From Halomarina salina (GTDB lineage Archaea > Halobacteriota > Halobacteria > Halobacteriales > Haloarculaceae): DNA of 64,000 nt. Positions 54,113 to 64,000 of the stretch are shown piece after piece (the stretch's first letter is position 1; each line of letters opens with the position of its first letter). The notes under the pieces are model-generated. The model worked only from the letters and a program-made list of their open reading frames with translations. It had not been told where the DNA came from and ran no database searches. The position numbers and the translations under genes are program-made. The stretch spans positions 2,666,001 through 2,730,000 of the forward strand of contig NZ_JALLGW010000001.1 in NCBI RefSeq assembly GCF_023074835.1, read 5' to 3'.

Positions 54113-54128
54113 CGAGGCGAAAGCCTCG
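54113..54128 (+). repeat. IS left-end recognition hairpin
   Basis: A 6-bp perfect stem with a GAAA tetraloop, 8 bp inside the left end. HUH transposases of this family recognise such subterminal hairpins and guide cleavage through base pairing with the TTAC site. Confidence 0.65.
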
Positions 54129-54129
54129 T

Positions 54130-54161
<32 letters not shown>

Positions 54162-54236
54162 ATTTAACCGCCGACGACACCACAGACGGGGTTCCAACGC
54201 AATGATTAAGCCGTCCGACCGTGATAGTATACATAG

Positions 54237-55935
<1,699 letters not shown>

Positions 55936-55939
<4 letters not shown>

Positions 55940-57675
55940 GGGTGTGCGAAGTACGCGACGTGTTCCTCGTCCGGGGCCTCCGGGACCGAGTCGACGCGAG
56001 CGAACCCGATGCGCTCGAACTGGACCACGTCGTCCGGGTCGTAGTCGTGGAACCCCGGTTCGGCGAAGCCGGAGACGTCCCCCTCCATCGTCCGTAACGT
56101 GACGGGGACGCTCTCACTGGCCGGAACCCAGTGGACGACCGGTACGTCCTCCTCGCGGACGGCGTCGATGTCGTCGTCGGTGAACTCGAACGCCGGGTCG
56201 CCGTCGACCGGGTCGGTGTAGCGGACGGGGCCGTACCCCTTCAGCCAGACGCGGTCGCCGACGTCCGGGACGTCCTCCAGTTCGATTCGGACGGCGTCGG
56301 AGACGGGGATGTCCCGGTTGCCACGGTCCTCGTGGTCGGGGTGGAGCGGCGGGTGGGCGGCGTCGGGTCCGCCCTCGACCGGTATCTCCGCCCCCTCGCG
56401 GACGAGGAACCGGCGGTCGGCCTCGTCGTCGACGAGTTCGCGGTTCTTCGCGTAGACCGTCGACATCGCGAGGTCCACGTCGCTGGTGGAGGTACCGAGT
56501 TCGACGATGGCGTCGACGACGGCCTGTCCCTGGATTCCGCGGCGCTTCACGCTGGCGAGCGTGGGGGCGCGCGGGTCGTCCCAGCCGTCGAGGTCGCCCG
56601 ACTCGACGAGCGACTTGATGGTCGAGGTGCTCATCTTCACGTCGTAGGCGTCGATCTGTATCTTCCCCCAGTGGACCACCTCGGGGTACTCCCAGCCGAA
56701 GTAGTCGTAGACGAATCGCTGTTTCTTCGCGGAGTCCTGCAGGTCGATGCCACGGACGATGTGCGTGATACCGAGCAGGTGGTCGTCGATACCGCTCTGG
56801 AAGTCGAGCATCGGCCACGCGCGGTAGTCGGCCGCCTCCTCGCGCGGGTGGGGCGTGTCTATCATCCGGAACGCGACGAAGTCCCGCAGCGCCGGGTTCT
56901 TGTGGTCGATGTCGGTCCGCACGCGGAGGACCATCTCGCCGCTCTCGTACTCGCCGTCGACCATCCCCTCGAACTCCTCGCGGACCGTCTCCACGTCCTT
57001 CTCGCGGTGAGGGCACGCCTCGCCGGAGTTCTTCATGTCTGAGAACTCGCCAGCCTCACAGGAGCAGGTGTACGCCCCACCGAGGTCGACGAGGTCACGG
57101 GCGTGGTCGTAGTACGTCTCCATCCGGTCGCTGGCGCGGACCACCTCGTCCGGTTCGAAGCCCAGGTAGTCGATGGCGTCGAGGATGGCGTCGTAGGCGT
57201 CGAGGTCCGGGCGCTTCGTCTCGGGGTCGGTGTCGTCGAACCGACACAGCATCCAGCCGTCGTAGAGGTCCTTGTACGTCCCGATGACGGCGGGCATTCG
57301 GGCGTTGCCGAGGTGCCACGGCCCGTTCGGGTTCGGCGCGAGACGCATCCGAATCTGGTCGTACTCGTCGGCGTTCGGGAGGTCGGGCAGTATCTGGTCG
57401 TCCTCCTCCTCGTCGGCGTCCAACTCGGCGACGGCCTCGGGGTCGAGTTCTTCCAGTCGCTCGCGTTTCTCCGCGTTCGAGAGGCCGTTGACGCGACCGA
57501 CGACGGGCGCGACGACGCCCGCTATCTGGTCGCCGTGCTCGCGGAACTCGGGGTTCTCGCCCATCAGCGGCCCCATGATGGCACCGACCTGTGCGTCGCT
57601 GTCGTGTTTGAGCGCGTTGAAGAGGGCGTTGACCTCCGCCTCGCGCTCGACACGCTCGCGAATCTCGTCGTCCAT
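55936..57675 (-). CDS. gltX: glutamyl-tRNA synthetase (archaeal type)
   Basis: A 579-residue class I synthetase that charges tRNA(Glu), and tRNA(Gln) in Archaea without GlnRS. The HIGH-like motif is W-H-L-G-N-A-R near residue 122 and the KMSKS-like motif is V-K-M-S-T-S-T near residue 346. An N-terminal helical domain of about 100 residues is archaeal. The protein ends A-Y-F-A-H-P; its TGA is supplied by the right-end TCAA of the IS. Without the IS the same codons would read proline then TAA, so the product is unchanged. Confidence 0.95.
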
Positions 57676-57775
57676 TACGCCGGGATAGCTGCTTGCGGGT
57701 GAAAACTGCGTGGGATTCGCTGCTAGGAGTTGGAGGTGGTTTCGGAGTGGGTTTGGGAGACACGGCTGTGAACAC

Positions 57776-58028
57776 CTCGAAAGCCCCCGTGCTCTCGTGA
57801 GGCGAGACGACGTAAGCACGCGACCAGCGGGAGCGCGCGCAGCGAGTCGCAGCCCACGAGAGCACGGCCCCTTTCAGTCCGCCCGCGCCGACTGATTCGC
57901 CAGCTATCGCGGGTGGACTGAAAGGGGCGAGGCGCTGGGCGAAGTCGCGGACGGGTGAGCACCGCAGCGACCGAAGGGAGCGAGGAGCACGCCCGCCGCA
58001 CCGAGTCCAGCGCCTCGGGGCTTTCGAG
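57776..58028. repeat. palindrome-rich element forming a perfect four-way junction
   Basis: Four perfect stems abut with no unpaired bases between them. P1 is 57776-57787 with 58017-58028 (12 bp). P2 is 57788-57799 with 57855-57866 (12 bp). P3 is 57867-57880 with 57915-57928 (14 bp), extended by CCCGCG/CGCGGG. P4 is 57929-57938 with 58007-58016 (10 bp). P1 continues outward with more pairs (AACA/TGTT). No ORF fits. It could be a structured RNA or a small mobile/dispersed element with terminal inverted repeats. I know no named family that it matches with certainty. Confidence 0.7.
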
Positions 58029-58094
58029 ATGTTTGCTACGCTGGCAGTCACTCGATAGAAGGTACGAGAACAGAAATCGGAGAGTTCGACTCCC

Positions 58095-58385
58095 TTACGC
58101 TGCTGCTTCCTGCTCGGGGTCTTTCATGCGCTCGACGATGTCGTTGATGAGGATGACGTCGCCGACGGCCCGGACCCAGCGGTACGGGATGATGACGCCG
58201 CGTGCGCCGCGGACGCGGTCGTCGAACAGTTCGACGTTGAGGTCGGCGAGGGCGAGTCCCGTCACCTGCTCGGTGTCGAGGTCGAGTCGGAGGTCCTCGA
58301 CCTGCCCGATGAACACGCCGTTGTTCGAGTAGACTTCCCGCCCGACGAGTGTCGTAATCTCCTGTGGACCCGCGTCTGCATCCAT
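58095..58385 (-). CDS. PRC-barrel domain protein
   Basis: A 96-residue protein formed by one PRC-barrel: L-V-G-R-E-V-Y-S-N-N-G-V-F-I-G-Q-V-E-D-L, D-L-D-T-E-Q-V-T-G-L-A-L-A-D-L and I-P-Y-R-W-V-R-A-V-G-D-V-I-L. Archaeal single-domain members are linked to RNA processing (RimM-like) or cell division (CdpB-like); the role of this one is not settled. Monocistronic. Confidence 0.88.
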   Translation of the reverse strand: MDADAGPQEITTLVGREVYSNNGVFIGQVEDLRLDLDTEQVTGLALADLNVELFDDRVRGARGVIIPYRWVRAVGDVILINDIVERMKDPEQEAAA

Positions 58386-58436
58386 ACGCAGGCGGTGGTC
58401 CGGTGGGGTCTTAACCCTTGGCTGACCCGTCTGACG

Positions 58437-59210
58437 CTACGGTGACGGGAGCGGGTCCGCAGCGTCCCAGTGCCGGTCGATGAACGACGCCGTCCACGAG
58501 ACGGCCTCTGGAGAGTCGTTGGTGACGAGCCCGCGAAGCCCGTCCGGGCCGTAGACGGTGAGCGACGCGACCTGCTCCCCGTCGCGCTCGTGGAGCTTCA
58601 CGCTACACGGCAGGGTCTCGGACGTCTGTCGGACCTCGACGATGTCCCGGTGGAACACCGGGTCGTCGGCGGTGCCGTACTCGCTGACGAGTCGTTCGAG
58701 CACCGCCGACGGGAAGACCATCTGGACCGAGGTGCCCCCGTCTATCGCGTCGCGGTAGTTGTCGACGTACTGTTCTGAGACGGCGCTGATGAGGCCGTTG
58801 ACGTTGTCGGCCCACGAGAGGAGCTGGGCGTTCGTCTCGGCGGGTCGGTGCGGCGCGATGGGCGACGGCCTGACGACGGTCGCTCCCGCGAACAGGTCCG
58901 GCGGGAACGGTGCGTCGTGCGGGAGCACCGTGAGCACGTCGAGCGCGGCGTCGATACCGCGTGTTCGCTCCTGGAGGTGGTCGAACGCGTCGAGTGTGAG
59001 TCGCCCCGCGAGCGTCGTCCGGTAGCCGTCGTCGGTCCGTTCGACGAGGTCCTGTGTGGCCAGTTCACGGAGCGCCCGGTCGACGGTCGAACGGGAGACG
59101 TCGAGCCTTGCCGCGAGGTCTCGCTTCCGGACGGGGTCGTTATTTAACTCTCGTAACACCGATGTCCGGCGGGTGAGCAGGTCGAGAAGAGTGGAGGGCC
59201 TCGAATCCAT
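58437..59210 (-). CDS. HTH regulator with FilR1-like sensor domain
   Basis: A 257-residue transcription factor. The winged helix covers about residues 5-70 (R-K-R-D-L-A-A-R-L-D-V-S-R-S-T-V-D-R-A-L). The C-terminal part (V-Q-M-V-F-P-S-A-V-L-E-R-L, F-H-R-D-I-V-E, Y-G-P-D-G-L-R-G-L-V-T-N-D) matches the FilR1-type sensor domain of archaeal regulators. Ligand unknown. It is divergent from the thioredoxin gene across a structured 378-bp gap. Confidence 0.85.
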   Translation of the reverse strand: MDSRPSTLLDLLTRRTSVLRELNNDPVRKRDLAARLDVSRSTVDRALRELATQDLVERTDDGYRTTLAGRLTLDAFDHLQERTRGIDAALDVLTVLPHDAPFPPDLFAGATVVRPSPIAPHRPAETNAQLLSWADNVNGLISAVSEQYVDNYRDAIDGGTSVQMVFPSAVLERLVSEYGTADDPVFHRDIVEVRQTSETLPCSVKLHERDGEQVASLTVYGPDGLRGLVTNDSPEAVSWTASFIDRHWDAADPLPSP

Positions 59211-59588
59211 CGATGTTTCGTCGTGGAGCGACGCGTATCAATCCACCGTTCCGGAGTCGGTTTGACATAAATACTGCAAAGAGATATATAGTGTTGGTCG
59301 CACCGTGACCAAATCTGCGAGGCGTGCACTCATAACACCCGCCCCCGTACAGCGGCCTGCCGGAAGCCTCTGACACTCCCCGGCACGCGCGTCGTTCGAC
59401 GCGCACGGCCACCGGTCGGCCCGGACCGGTGGTGCTCGGGGGAGCACTCTCCCCCGACTTCTCACGAACCGATACGCGCAGCGTCCCGTCCCGGCCGTGC
59501 GGTCGCGGTCCCGACGGGTCGTACGGTCGTGCGGTCGTCGGACACAGGGTCGGGAGAGCTAAATCGCCTCGCAGCCGTATCTGGACAC
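59211..59588. promoter_or_regulatory. structured intergenic region between regulator and thioredoxin
   Basis: No ORF is convincing. TATA-like elements ACATAAATAC (59266-59275) and GATATATAG (59281-59289) mark promoters. Then come three perfect hairpins in 71 nt: 59387-59404 (8-bp stem), 59409-59432 (9-bp) and 59436-59457 (9-bp), ending 130 nt before the thioredoxin ATG. They may be a transcribed leader or small RNA. Confidence 0.5.
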
Positions 59589-60014
59589 ATGACTGACGAC
59601 GAGCGCGAGGCGATTCGAGCACGAAAGCGCGACGAACTGGTCGAGCGAACGAACGCCGAGAACGCGAGCGATGGGGGTGCCAACGGCGCGGACAGGCCGA
59701 CCGAACCGCTCCACGTCGACGGGCAAGCGGGCCTCGACGAGGTACTGAGCCAGTACCCGCTGGTTCTCGTGGACTACCACGCCGAGTGGTGCGGACCGTG
59801 CAAGATGCTCGAACCGACGGTGAAGACGCTGGCCGCCGACTCACCCGCCGTCGTCGCGAAGGTCGACATCGACGAGAACCAGGCGCTCGCCCAGCAACAG
59901 GGCATCCGCGGGGTCCCGACGCTCCAGCTGTACGCGAACGGCGAACGGGTCGAGCAGGTGGTCGGTGTCAAGGACGAGTCCTCGCTACGGTCGCTCATCC
60001 AGCAGCACGCCTGA
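59589..60014 (+). CDS. thioredoxin
   Basis: A 141-residue protein whose last 100 residues are a thioredoxin fold. The redox site is W67-C68-G-P-C71 and the cis-Pro is in G-V-P-T-L. The N-terminal 40 residues are charged and disordered, typical for haloarchaeal thioredoxins. The ATG at 59589 gives the usual M-T-D-D-E-R-E start. Confidence 0.93.
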   Translation: MTDDEREAIRARKRDELVERTNAENASDGGANGADRPTEPLHVDGQAGLDEVLSQYPLVLVDYHAEWCGPCKMLEPTVKTLAADSPAVVAKVDIDENQALAQQQGIRGVPTLQLYANGERVEQVVGVKDESSLRSLIQQHA

Positions 60015-60175
60015 CGCAGACGACGCGCTGCCGCTCGGCGACGGTCCTATAGCAGTTCGATAGACACTCGGTATCGGTTCGGAGCACCAGCCACGGTCGC
60101 GGTCCGTTCGGGCGACCGACCGAGTAGGCCTGGCTGGCCGCAGACTTACCACCCGACTCCGAGTAGCGGGTCGCC

Positions 60176-61345
60176 ATGAGTACGTTGAGTCAGGCGCTCG
60201 GCCTCCTCGCGGGGGTCGTACTGTTGTTCGGGAACGCCTTCTTCGTCGTCTCAGAGTTCGCGATGACCCGCGTTCGCCAGTTCGACGAGAGCGAGTTCCA
60301 GGGGCACCGCGGGCTGGAACGCGCGTGGGAGATGACCGAGGAGCTGGAGATATACCTCTCCGGCTGCCAGGTCGGCATCACCATCTGTTCGGTCGGTCTG
60401 GGGTACGTCGCCGAACCCGCGCTCGCGGCCATCCTCGACCCCGCGGTGAAGGCGGTGGGGTTGGGCGGCCTGCTGGGTGGCGGTGGCGAGGGCGGTCACA
60501 CTGCCATCGCCGTCGTCCTCGCACTCCTCGTCATCAACCTTCTGCACATCGTCATCGGCGAGCAGTCGCCGACGTACCTCGGTGTCGAGCGCTCGAAGAC
60601 CGTCTGCAAGTACTGCGCGTACCCGTTGTACCTCTGGGCGACGGTCATGAAGCCGGTCATCCTCGTCGCCGACCGCATCGCCAAGGCACTCCTGCGCCTG
60701 TTCGGCGTCTCCATCGAGCGGTCGTGGGCCGACGAGGAGATGGAGGACGGCGAGGACGGCGAGGCGACGGACCGTGCCGACGTCCGCCGACAGATGGGCG
60801 AACGGCTCTCCGGACTCGGACTCACCGGCGAGCGGAAGGAGGAGGTGCTGGCCGCCATCGACATCGACCAGATGACCATCTACGACGTGATGGTCCCCGT
60901 CGAGGACGTCGTCACCCTCCGAACCGACGCCTCGTTCGAGGAGAACCTCGACACGATGCGCGAGGCGTCGCTCTCGCGGTTCCCGCTTGTCGGCGACTCC
61001 ATTCAGGACTTCCGCGGCGTCGTCCACGCCCCGGCGGTCATCCGCGAACTCGACGGACTGCGCGACGGAAGCGTGACGCTATCGGACGTCGCCGCCCCAC
61101 CGATGACCGTCGAAGCGGGCGAGGACGTCGCCGACACCATCGACCGGTTCCAGGCGGAGAACCAGGAACTGGCGCTCGTCACCGGCGGCTCACCTGACGA
61201 CGAGGAGCCCCTGGAGGCGCTCGACGCGGGCGACGACGAGGTGGTCGGCCTCGTGACGGCGACGGACTGCTTCGAAGCCATCACCGGCGAACTCGAAGAC
61301 CCGCTGGACGCGGAAGAAGAGTCGGCGACGGGGTCGGCGCACTGA
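60176..61345 (+). CDS. CNNM/CorC-family (DUF21 + CBS) membrane protein
   Basis: A 389-residue protein. The first 190 residues are a DUF21/CNNM transmembrane domain with G-N-A-F-F-V-V-S-E-F-A near residue 20 and H-I-V-I-G-E-Q-S-P near residue 125. A CBS pair follows (I-D-Q-M-T-I-Y-D-V-M-V-P and V-V-G-L-V-T-A-T-D-C-F). Relatives export magnesium or sodium-coupled divalent ions. The CorC transporter-associated domain is absent, replaced by an acidic tail. Confidence 0.9.
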   Translation: MSTLSQALGLLAGVVLLFGNAFFVVSEFAMTRVRQFDESEFQGHRGLERAWEMTEELEIYLSGCQVGITICSVGLGYVAEPALAAILDPAVKAVGLGGLLGGGGEGGHTAIAVVLALLVINLLHIVIGEQSPTYLGVERSKTVCKYCAYPLYLWATVMKPVILVADRIAKALLRLFGVSIERSWADEEMEDGEDGEATDRADVRRQMGERLSGLGLTGERKEEVLAAIDIDQMTIYDVMVPVEDVVTLRTDASFEENLDTMREASLSRFPLVGDSIQDFRGVVHAPAVIRELDGLRDGSVTLSDVAAPPMTVEAGEDVADTIDRFQAENQELALVTGGSPDDEEPLEALDAGDDEVVGLVTATDCFEAITGELEDPLDAEEESATGSAH

Positions 61346-61381
61346 CCGCTCGGCGTCGATTCGTGGGCGTCGAGAGGGGGA

Positions 61382-61437
61382 ACACGCAGGGTGAAGATGT
61401 CCCCTGCGTGTGACACTACGGAGCTCGCGTGAGCTCC
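61382..61437. terminator. two adjacent hairpins between convergent genes
   Basis: ACACGCAGGG (61382-61391) pairs with CCCTGCGTGT (61402-61411), and GGAGCTC (61420-61426) pairs with GAGCTCC (61431-61437). They lie between the 3' ends of the CNNM gene and the PTA-like gene and probably act as a two-way terminator. Confidence 0.45.
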
Positions 61438-61509
61438 GGATGCTATCGATCACCCAGAAACATAACCGTTCGGCGTGTATGCGTGCGGTCCACACGCCGT
61501 ATCGAACTA

Positions 61510-62580
61510 TCAGTTCTCGGCGAGGTCGAACACCGCGTCCACGTCGACGCCGTCGACGACGAGGTCCCGCATGCGTTCGACCGTCTCGGCGTTTCGGGCG
61601 CGCCCCGAGCGGACGACCTCCTCGGCCCGGTCGACGGTCGTGATGGTGTCCGAGCGGGAGAGCAGGACGGGGACGCCCGCCTCCTCGGCCCGGCCCAGCA
61701 CCGCCGCCGGTGGGCGATACCCGCCGGTCAGCAACAGCGCCTTCACGCCGGGCGCGTCGAGCGCCGCGGTGGCGATCTCGGGGCGGTCGCCACCGGTTAT
61801 CATCGCCGCGTCGCGAGTCCGGCGGAACTGGGCGAGCGCGTCCTCCGCGCTCATCGCGCCGACGGTGAACCGCTCGACGAACGCGTCGGTCGGGGCGTCG
61901 CTCGTCAGTACCTGCGCGCCGAGTTCGGCCGCGAGGTCGGCGACGGTGACGCCCGCGAGTTCCTGAACGCGCGGGAGCGCCCCGAAGACGGGGATTCCCT
62001 GTCCCTCCAGGAACGGGATGGCGTCCTCGACGAGGGCGTCCAGGTCGGCGTCCGCGACGGCGTTGAACAGCACGCCGTCGAGTCGGTCGCCGAGGTGGCG
62101 CGCCGCGGAGAGGACCGCGTCCACGTCGGTTGGGTCCTCGTAGGTGGCGACGAGCACCGCCCGCGCGTCGAGCAGGTCGGCGACGTCGGCGTCCGTGAGG
62201 TCGGCGACGCCCCCAGTGGCGAACGACCCGCCGCCTTCGAGGACCATCAGGTCGGTGTCCGCCGCGAGGCCGTCGTAGCTCTCGCGGATGCGCTCGTGGA
62301 GTTCGTCGGGGTCCTCGCGGCCGCGCATCGTCTGCTCGACGAACGTCCGCGAGTAGACGACGGGTTCGAGGTCGGCCACGTCGGCGTCGAGGTCCAGCAG
62401 CTCCCGCGCCAGCAGCGGGTCCTGGTCGAGCGTCTTGCCGACGGCGCTCTGCAGGCGCGTGCCCTTCGGTTTCATGTAGCCGACCGTGTGCCCGCGCTCG
62501 CGGGCGATGAGCGCGAGTGCGAGCGCGATGGCCGTCTTGCCGGTGCTCTCGTCGGTCGAGGTGATGAGTATCGGGTTCAT
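61510..62580 (-). CDS. P-loop/DRTGG-domain protein (phosphotransacetylase N-terminal-like)
   Basis: A 356-residue protein. The N-terminal BioD/CobB-like P-loop domain has I-T-S-T-D-E-S-T-G-K-T-A near residue 6, and V-L-E-G-G-G-S near residue 115. The middle DRTGG-type domain (about residues 205-310) resembles the N-terminal part of large Pta proteins, but the acetyltransferase domain is absent. Its start overlaps the end of the acetyl-CoA synthetase gene, so it may regulate acetate metabolism. Confidence 0.85.
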   Translation of the reverse strand: MNPILITSTDESTGKTAIALALALIARERGHTVGYMKPKGTRLQSAVGKTLDQDPLLARELLDLDADVADLEPVVYSRTFVEQTMRGREDPDELHERIRESYDGLAADTDLMVLEGGGSFATGGVADLTDADVADLLDARAVLVATYEDPTDVDAVLSAARHLGDRLDGVLFNAVADADLDALVEDAIPFLEGQGIPVFGALPRVQELAGVTVADLAAELGAQVLTSDAPTDAFVERFTVGAMSAEDALAQFRRTRDAAMITGGDRPEIATAALDAPGVKALLLTGGYRPPAAVLGRAEEAGVPVLLSRSDTITTVDRAEEVVRSGRARNAETVERMRDLVVDGVDVDAVFDLAEN

Positions 62581-64000
62581 AGCTCGTCGGGGTCGATGGT
62601 GAGGCGCACGTCGACGGCGGCCGCGCCGTCGTCGGTCGCCACGAGGGGGTTCACGTCCAGTTCCAGGATGGCGGGGAAGTCGGTGGCCAGCTGCGAGAGG
62701 CGACCGATGGTGTCGACGACGGCCGACTCGTCGACGGGGTCACGGCCGCGAGCGCCCCGGAGGAGCGGTGCGGCCTGCACGTCGTCGATCATCTCGCTCG
62801 CCTCTCGTTCGGAGAGCGGCGCGACGCGCACCGTCGTGTCCTCCAGCACCTCGACGAAGATGCCGCCGAGGCCGAACAGCACCAGCGGCCCGAACTGCGG
62901 GTCGCGGTTGACGCCGACGATGGTCTCGACGCCCTCGTCGAGGTCCAGTTGCTCCTGGACCTGCACGCCGAGGATGTGCGCGTCGGGCTGGTAGGTGCGG
63001 GCGCGCTGGACCAGGTCGTCGTACGTCGCGGCCACCTCCTCGTCCGGGACGCCGACCCGGACGCCGCCGATGTCGGACTTGTGGAGGATGTCCGGCGAGA
63101 CGATCTTCATCACGACGTCGCCGCCGATGGACTCGGCCACCTCCTCGGCGTCCTCGGGCGTGTCGACGACGCTCCCCTCGGGCGTCGGGATGCCGTACTC
63201 CGACAGCAGGTCCATCGCCTCGACGCCGAGGCGGGTCTCGCCGCGGTCGGCGGCGTCAACGAGAATCTCGCGAGCGGCCTCGCGGTCCACGTCGTCGTAC
63301 TCGGCCGGCGGGTCGTAGGTTCGCTGGCTGACGTCGCGGTACTCCCGCAGTGCGTCGAGACTCCGGATCGCCCGCGCGGGGTCGAAGTACGCCGGGATGC
63401 CCGCCTCGTTGACGGTGCCCATCGCGTCTCGCGCCGAGTCGCCGCCCATGAAGCAGACGGCGACGGGTTTGCCGTGTTCGGCCTGCTTCTCGACGACCAC
63501 CTCGGCGAGGTCCTCGAACGTGAGGACGGCGACCGGACAGGAGACGATGCAGCACGCGTCGACGTTCGGGTCGCCGAGCACCGTGTCGATGGCGGCGGCG
63601 AACCGCTCGACGTCGGCGTCGCCGATGACGTCCACGGGGTTGTACCGGTTGGCCGTCTCGGGGAGTTCCTCGGCGAGTCCGTCGAGCGTCTCCTGGGTGA
63701 ACGACGCGAGCGAGAGGCCCGCGTCGCCCACGGCGTCCGTCGCCATCACGCCCGGACCGCCCGCGTTCGTGACGACGGCGACGCCGTCGCCCTCGGGGAG
63801 CGGTTGGCCGGCCAGCGCCTCCGCCGAGTCGAACAGCTCCTGTACGTTCTCGGCGCGGAGGACGCCCGCCTGTTCCAGCCCCGCCTCGTATGCCGCCTCG
63901 CTCCCGGCGATGGTGCCGGTGTGCGAGGCCGCTGCGTGCGCTCCGGCTTCGGTGCGCCCGGACTTGACGAGGACGATGGGCGTGTCGTCGGTCACCTCGC
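62577..64000 (-). CDS. acetate-CoA ligase (ADP-forming), 5' end outside the window
   Basis: ADP-forming acetyl-CoA synthetase, which makes acetate and ATP from acetyl-CoA in Archaea. Visible are the second Rossmann-type domain with the phospho-His motif A-A-S-H-T-G-T-I-A-G-S, the N-P-V-D-V-I-G-D block, and the fused ATP-grasp beta part (V-M-K-I-V-S-P-D-I-L-H-K-S-D-I-G-G-V and L-E-L-D-V-N-P-L). About 474 codons are seen. The CoA-binding N-terminal domain (about 230 residues) lies beyond 64000; the ATG at 63995 is internal. Confidence 0.93.
   Translation of the reverse strand, partial: EVTDDTPIVLVKSGRTEAGAHAAASHTGTIAGSEAAYEAGLEQAGVLRAENVQELFDSAEALAGQPLPEGDGVAVVTNAGGPGVMATDAVGDAGLSLASFTQETLDGLAEELPETANRYNPVDVIGDADVERFAAAIDTVLGDPNVDACCIVSCPVAVLTFEDLAEVVVEKQAEHGKPVAVCFMGGDSARDAMGTVNEAGIPAYFDPARAIRSLDALREYRDVSQRTYDPPAEYDDVDREAAREILVDAADRGETRLGVEAMDLLSEYGIPTPEGSVVDTPEDAEEVAESIGGDVVMKIVSPDILHKSDIGGVRVGVPDEEVAATYDDLVQRARTYQPDAHILGVQVQEQLDLDEGVETIVGVNRDPQFGPLVLFGLGGIFVEVLEDTTVRVAPLSEREASEMIDDVQAAPLLRGARGRDPVDESAVVDTIGRLSQLATDFPAILELDVNPLVATDDGAAAVDVRLTIDPDEL

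Noticed and set aside
57776-58028. RNase P RNA or SRP RNA as identity of the four-way-junction element
   Set aside because: The expected conserved blocks (for example the P4 region of RNase P RNA or the SRP helix 8 core) were not found on either strand, and the length is short for haloarchaeal RNase P RNA.
62577-63995. ATG at 63995 as the true start of the ADP-forming ligase
   Set aside because: It would remove the CoA-binding N-terminal domain that the family needs; the gene simply runs off the window edge.

Overview
The window comes from a haloarchaeon (class Halobacteria). It is very GC-rich. Almost every protein is strongly acidic. The ribosomal and transcription genes are archaeal (L7Ae, S28e, L24e, L21e, Rpb4/RpoF, aEF-1beta, DUF655, fibrillarin/Nop5, TmcA). 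Many genes have a TATA element about 25-30 nt before an ATG with no Shine-Dalgarno site, the usual leaderless haloarchaeal arrangement. A form III RuBisCO and a single Htr-type transducer also fit. I cannot name the genus from sequence alone.

Layout. 0.2-1.6 kb: a half-size EamA transporter and a Tat-exported protein. 1.7-12.6 kb: the branched-chain amino acid cluster, with ilvD (minus), leuA, then ilvB-ilvN-ilvC-orf-leuC-leuD-leuB (plus). In front of ilvB is a 22-codon reading frame rich in Ile/Val/Leu codons that ends inside a perfect hairpin, an attenuator-like arrangement. leuA has no conventional in-frame start; a leaderless-type ATG sits in the wrong frame. 12.6-20.3 kb: small haloarchaeal proteins, a poly-HAMP transducer, the box C/D RNP pair (flpA, nop5), a hydrolase and a metal exporter with a palindromic site. 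20.4-31.6 kb: a thiolase paired with a ketosynthase-fold/DUF35 fusion, a zinc micro-protein with aEF-1beta, the L21e-rpoF-DUF655-ksgA-mscS-hemK2 run, a MetE-like pair and ribose-1,5-bisphosphate isomerase.

31.7-41.7 kb: a PfkB kinase, a small HTH protein, form III RuBisCO and a wHTH protein (possible nucleoside-to-3-phosphoglycerate salvage), mixed with an isolated nuoCD, two decayed genes (DUF892 and a SAM methyltransferase) and an SBP56/2Fe-2S pair. 42-49.8 kb: an S9 peptidase, an APC-USP permease with an Lrp/TrkA_C regulator, and the ndk-L24e-S28e-L7Ae operon. 50-58 kb: an oxidoreductase, tmcA, DUF456, a complete IS200/IS605 element (tnpA+tnpB) inserted exactly at the stop codon of gltX, and a 253-bp palindrome-rich element that folds as a seamless four-way junction. 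58-64 kb: PRC-barrel, FilR1-like regulator, thioredoxin (preceded by three perfect hairpins), CNNM protein, a PTA-like protein and a truncated ADP-forming acetyl-CoA synthetase.

The strongest leads are the ilvB leader, the leuA start, the four-way-junction element and the stop-codon-preserving IS insertion. All function calls rest on recognised motifs and context; no database search was run.
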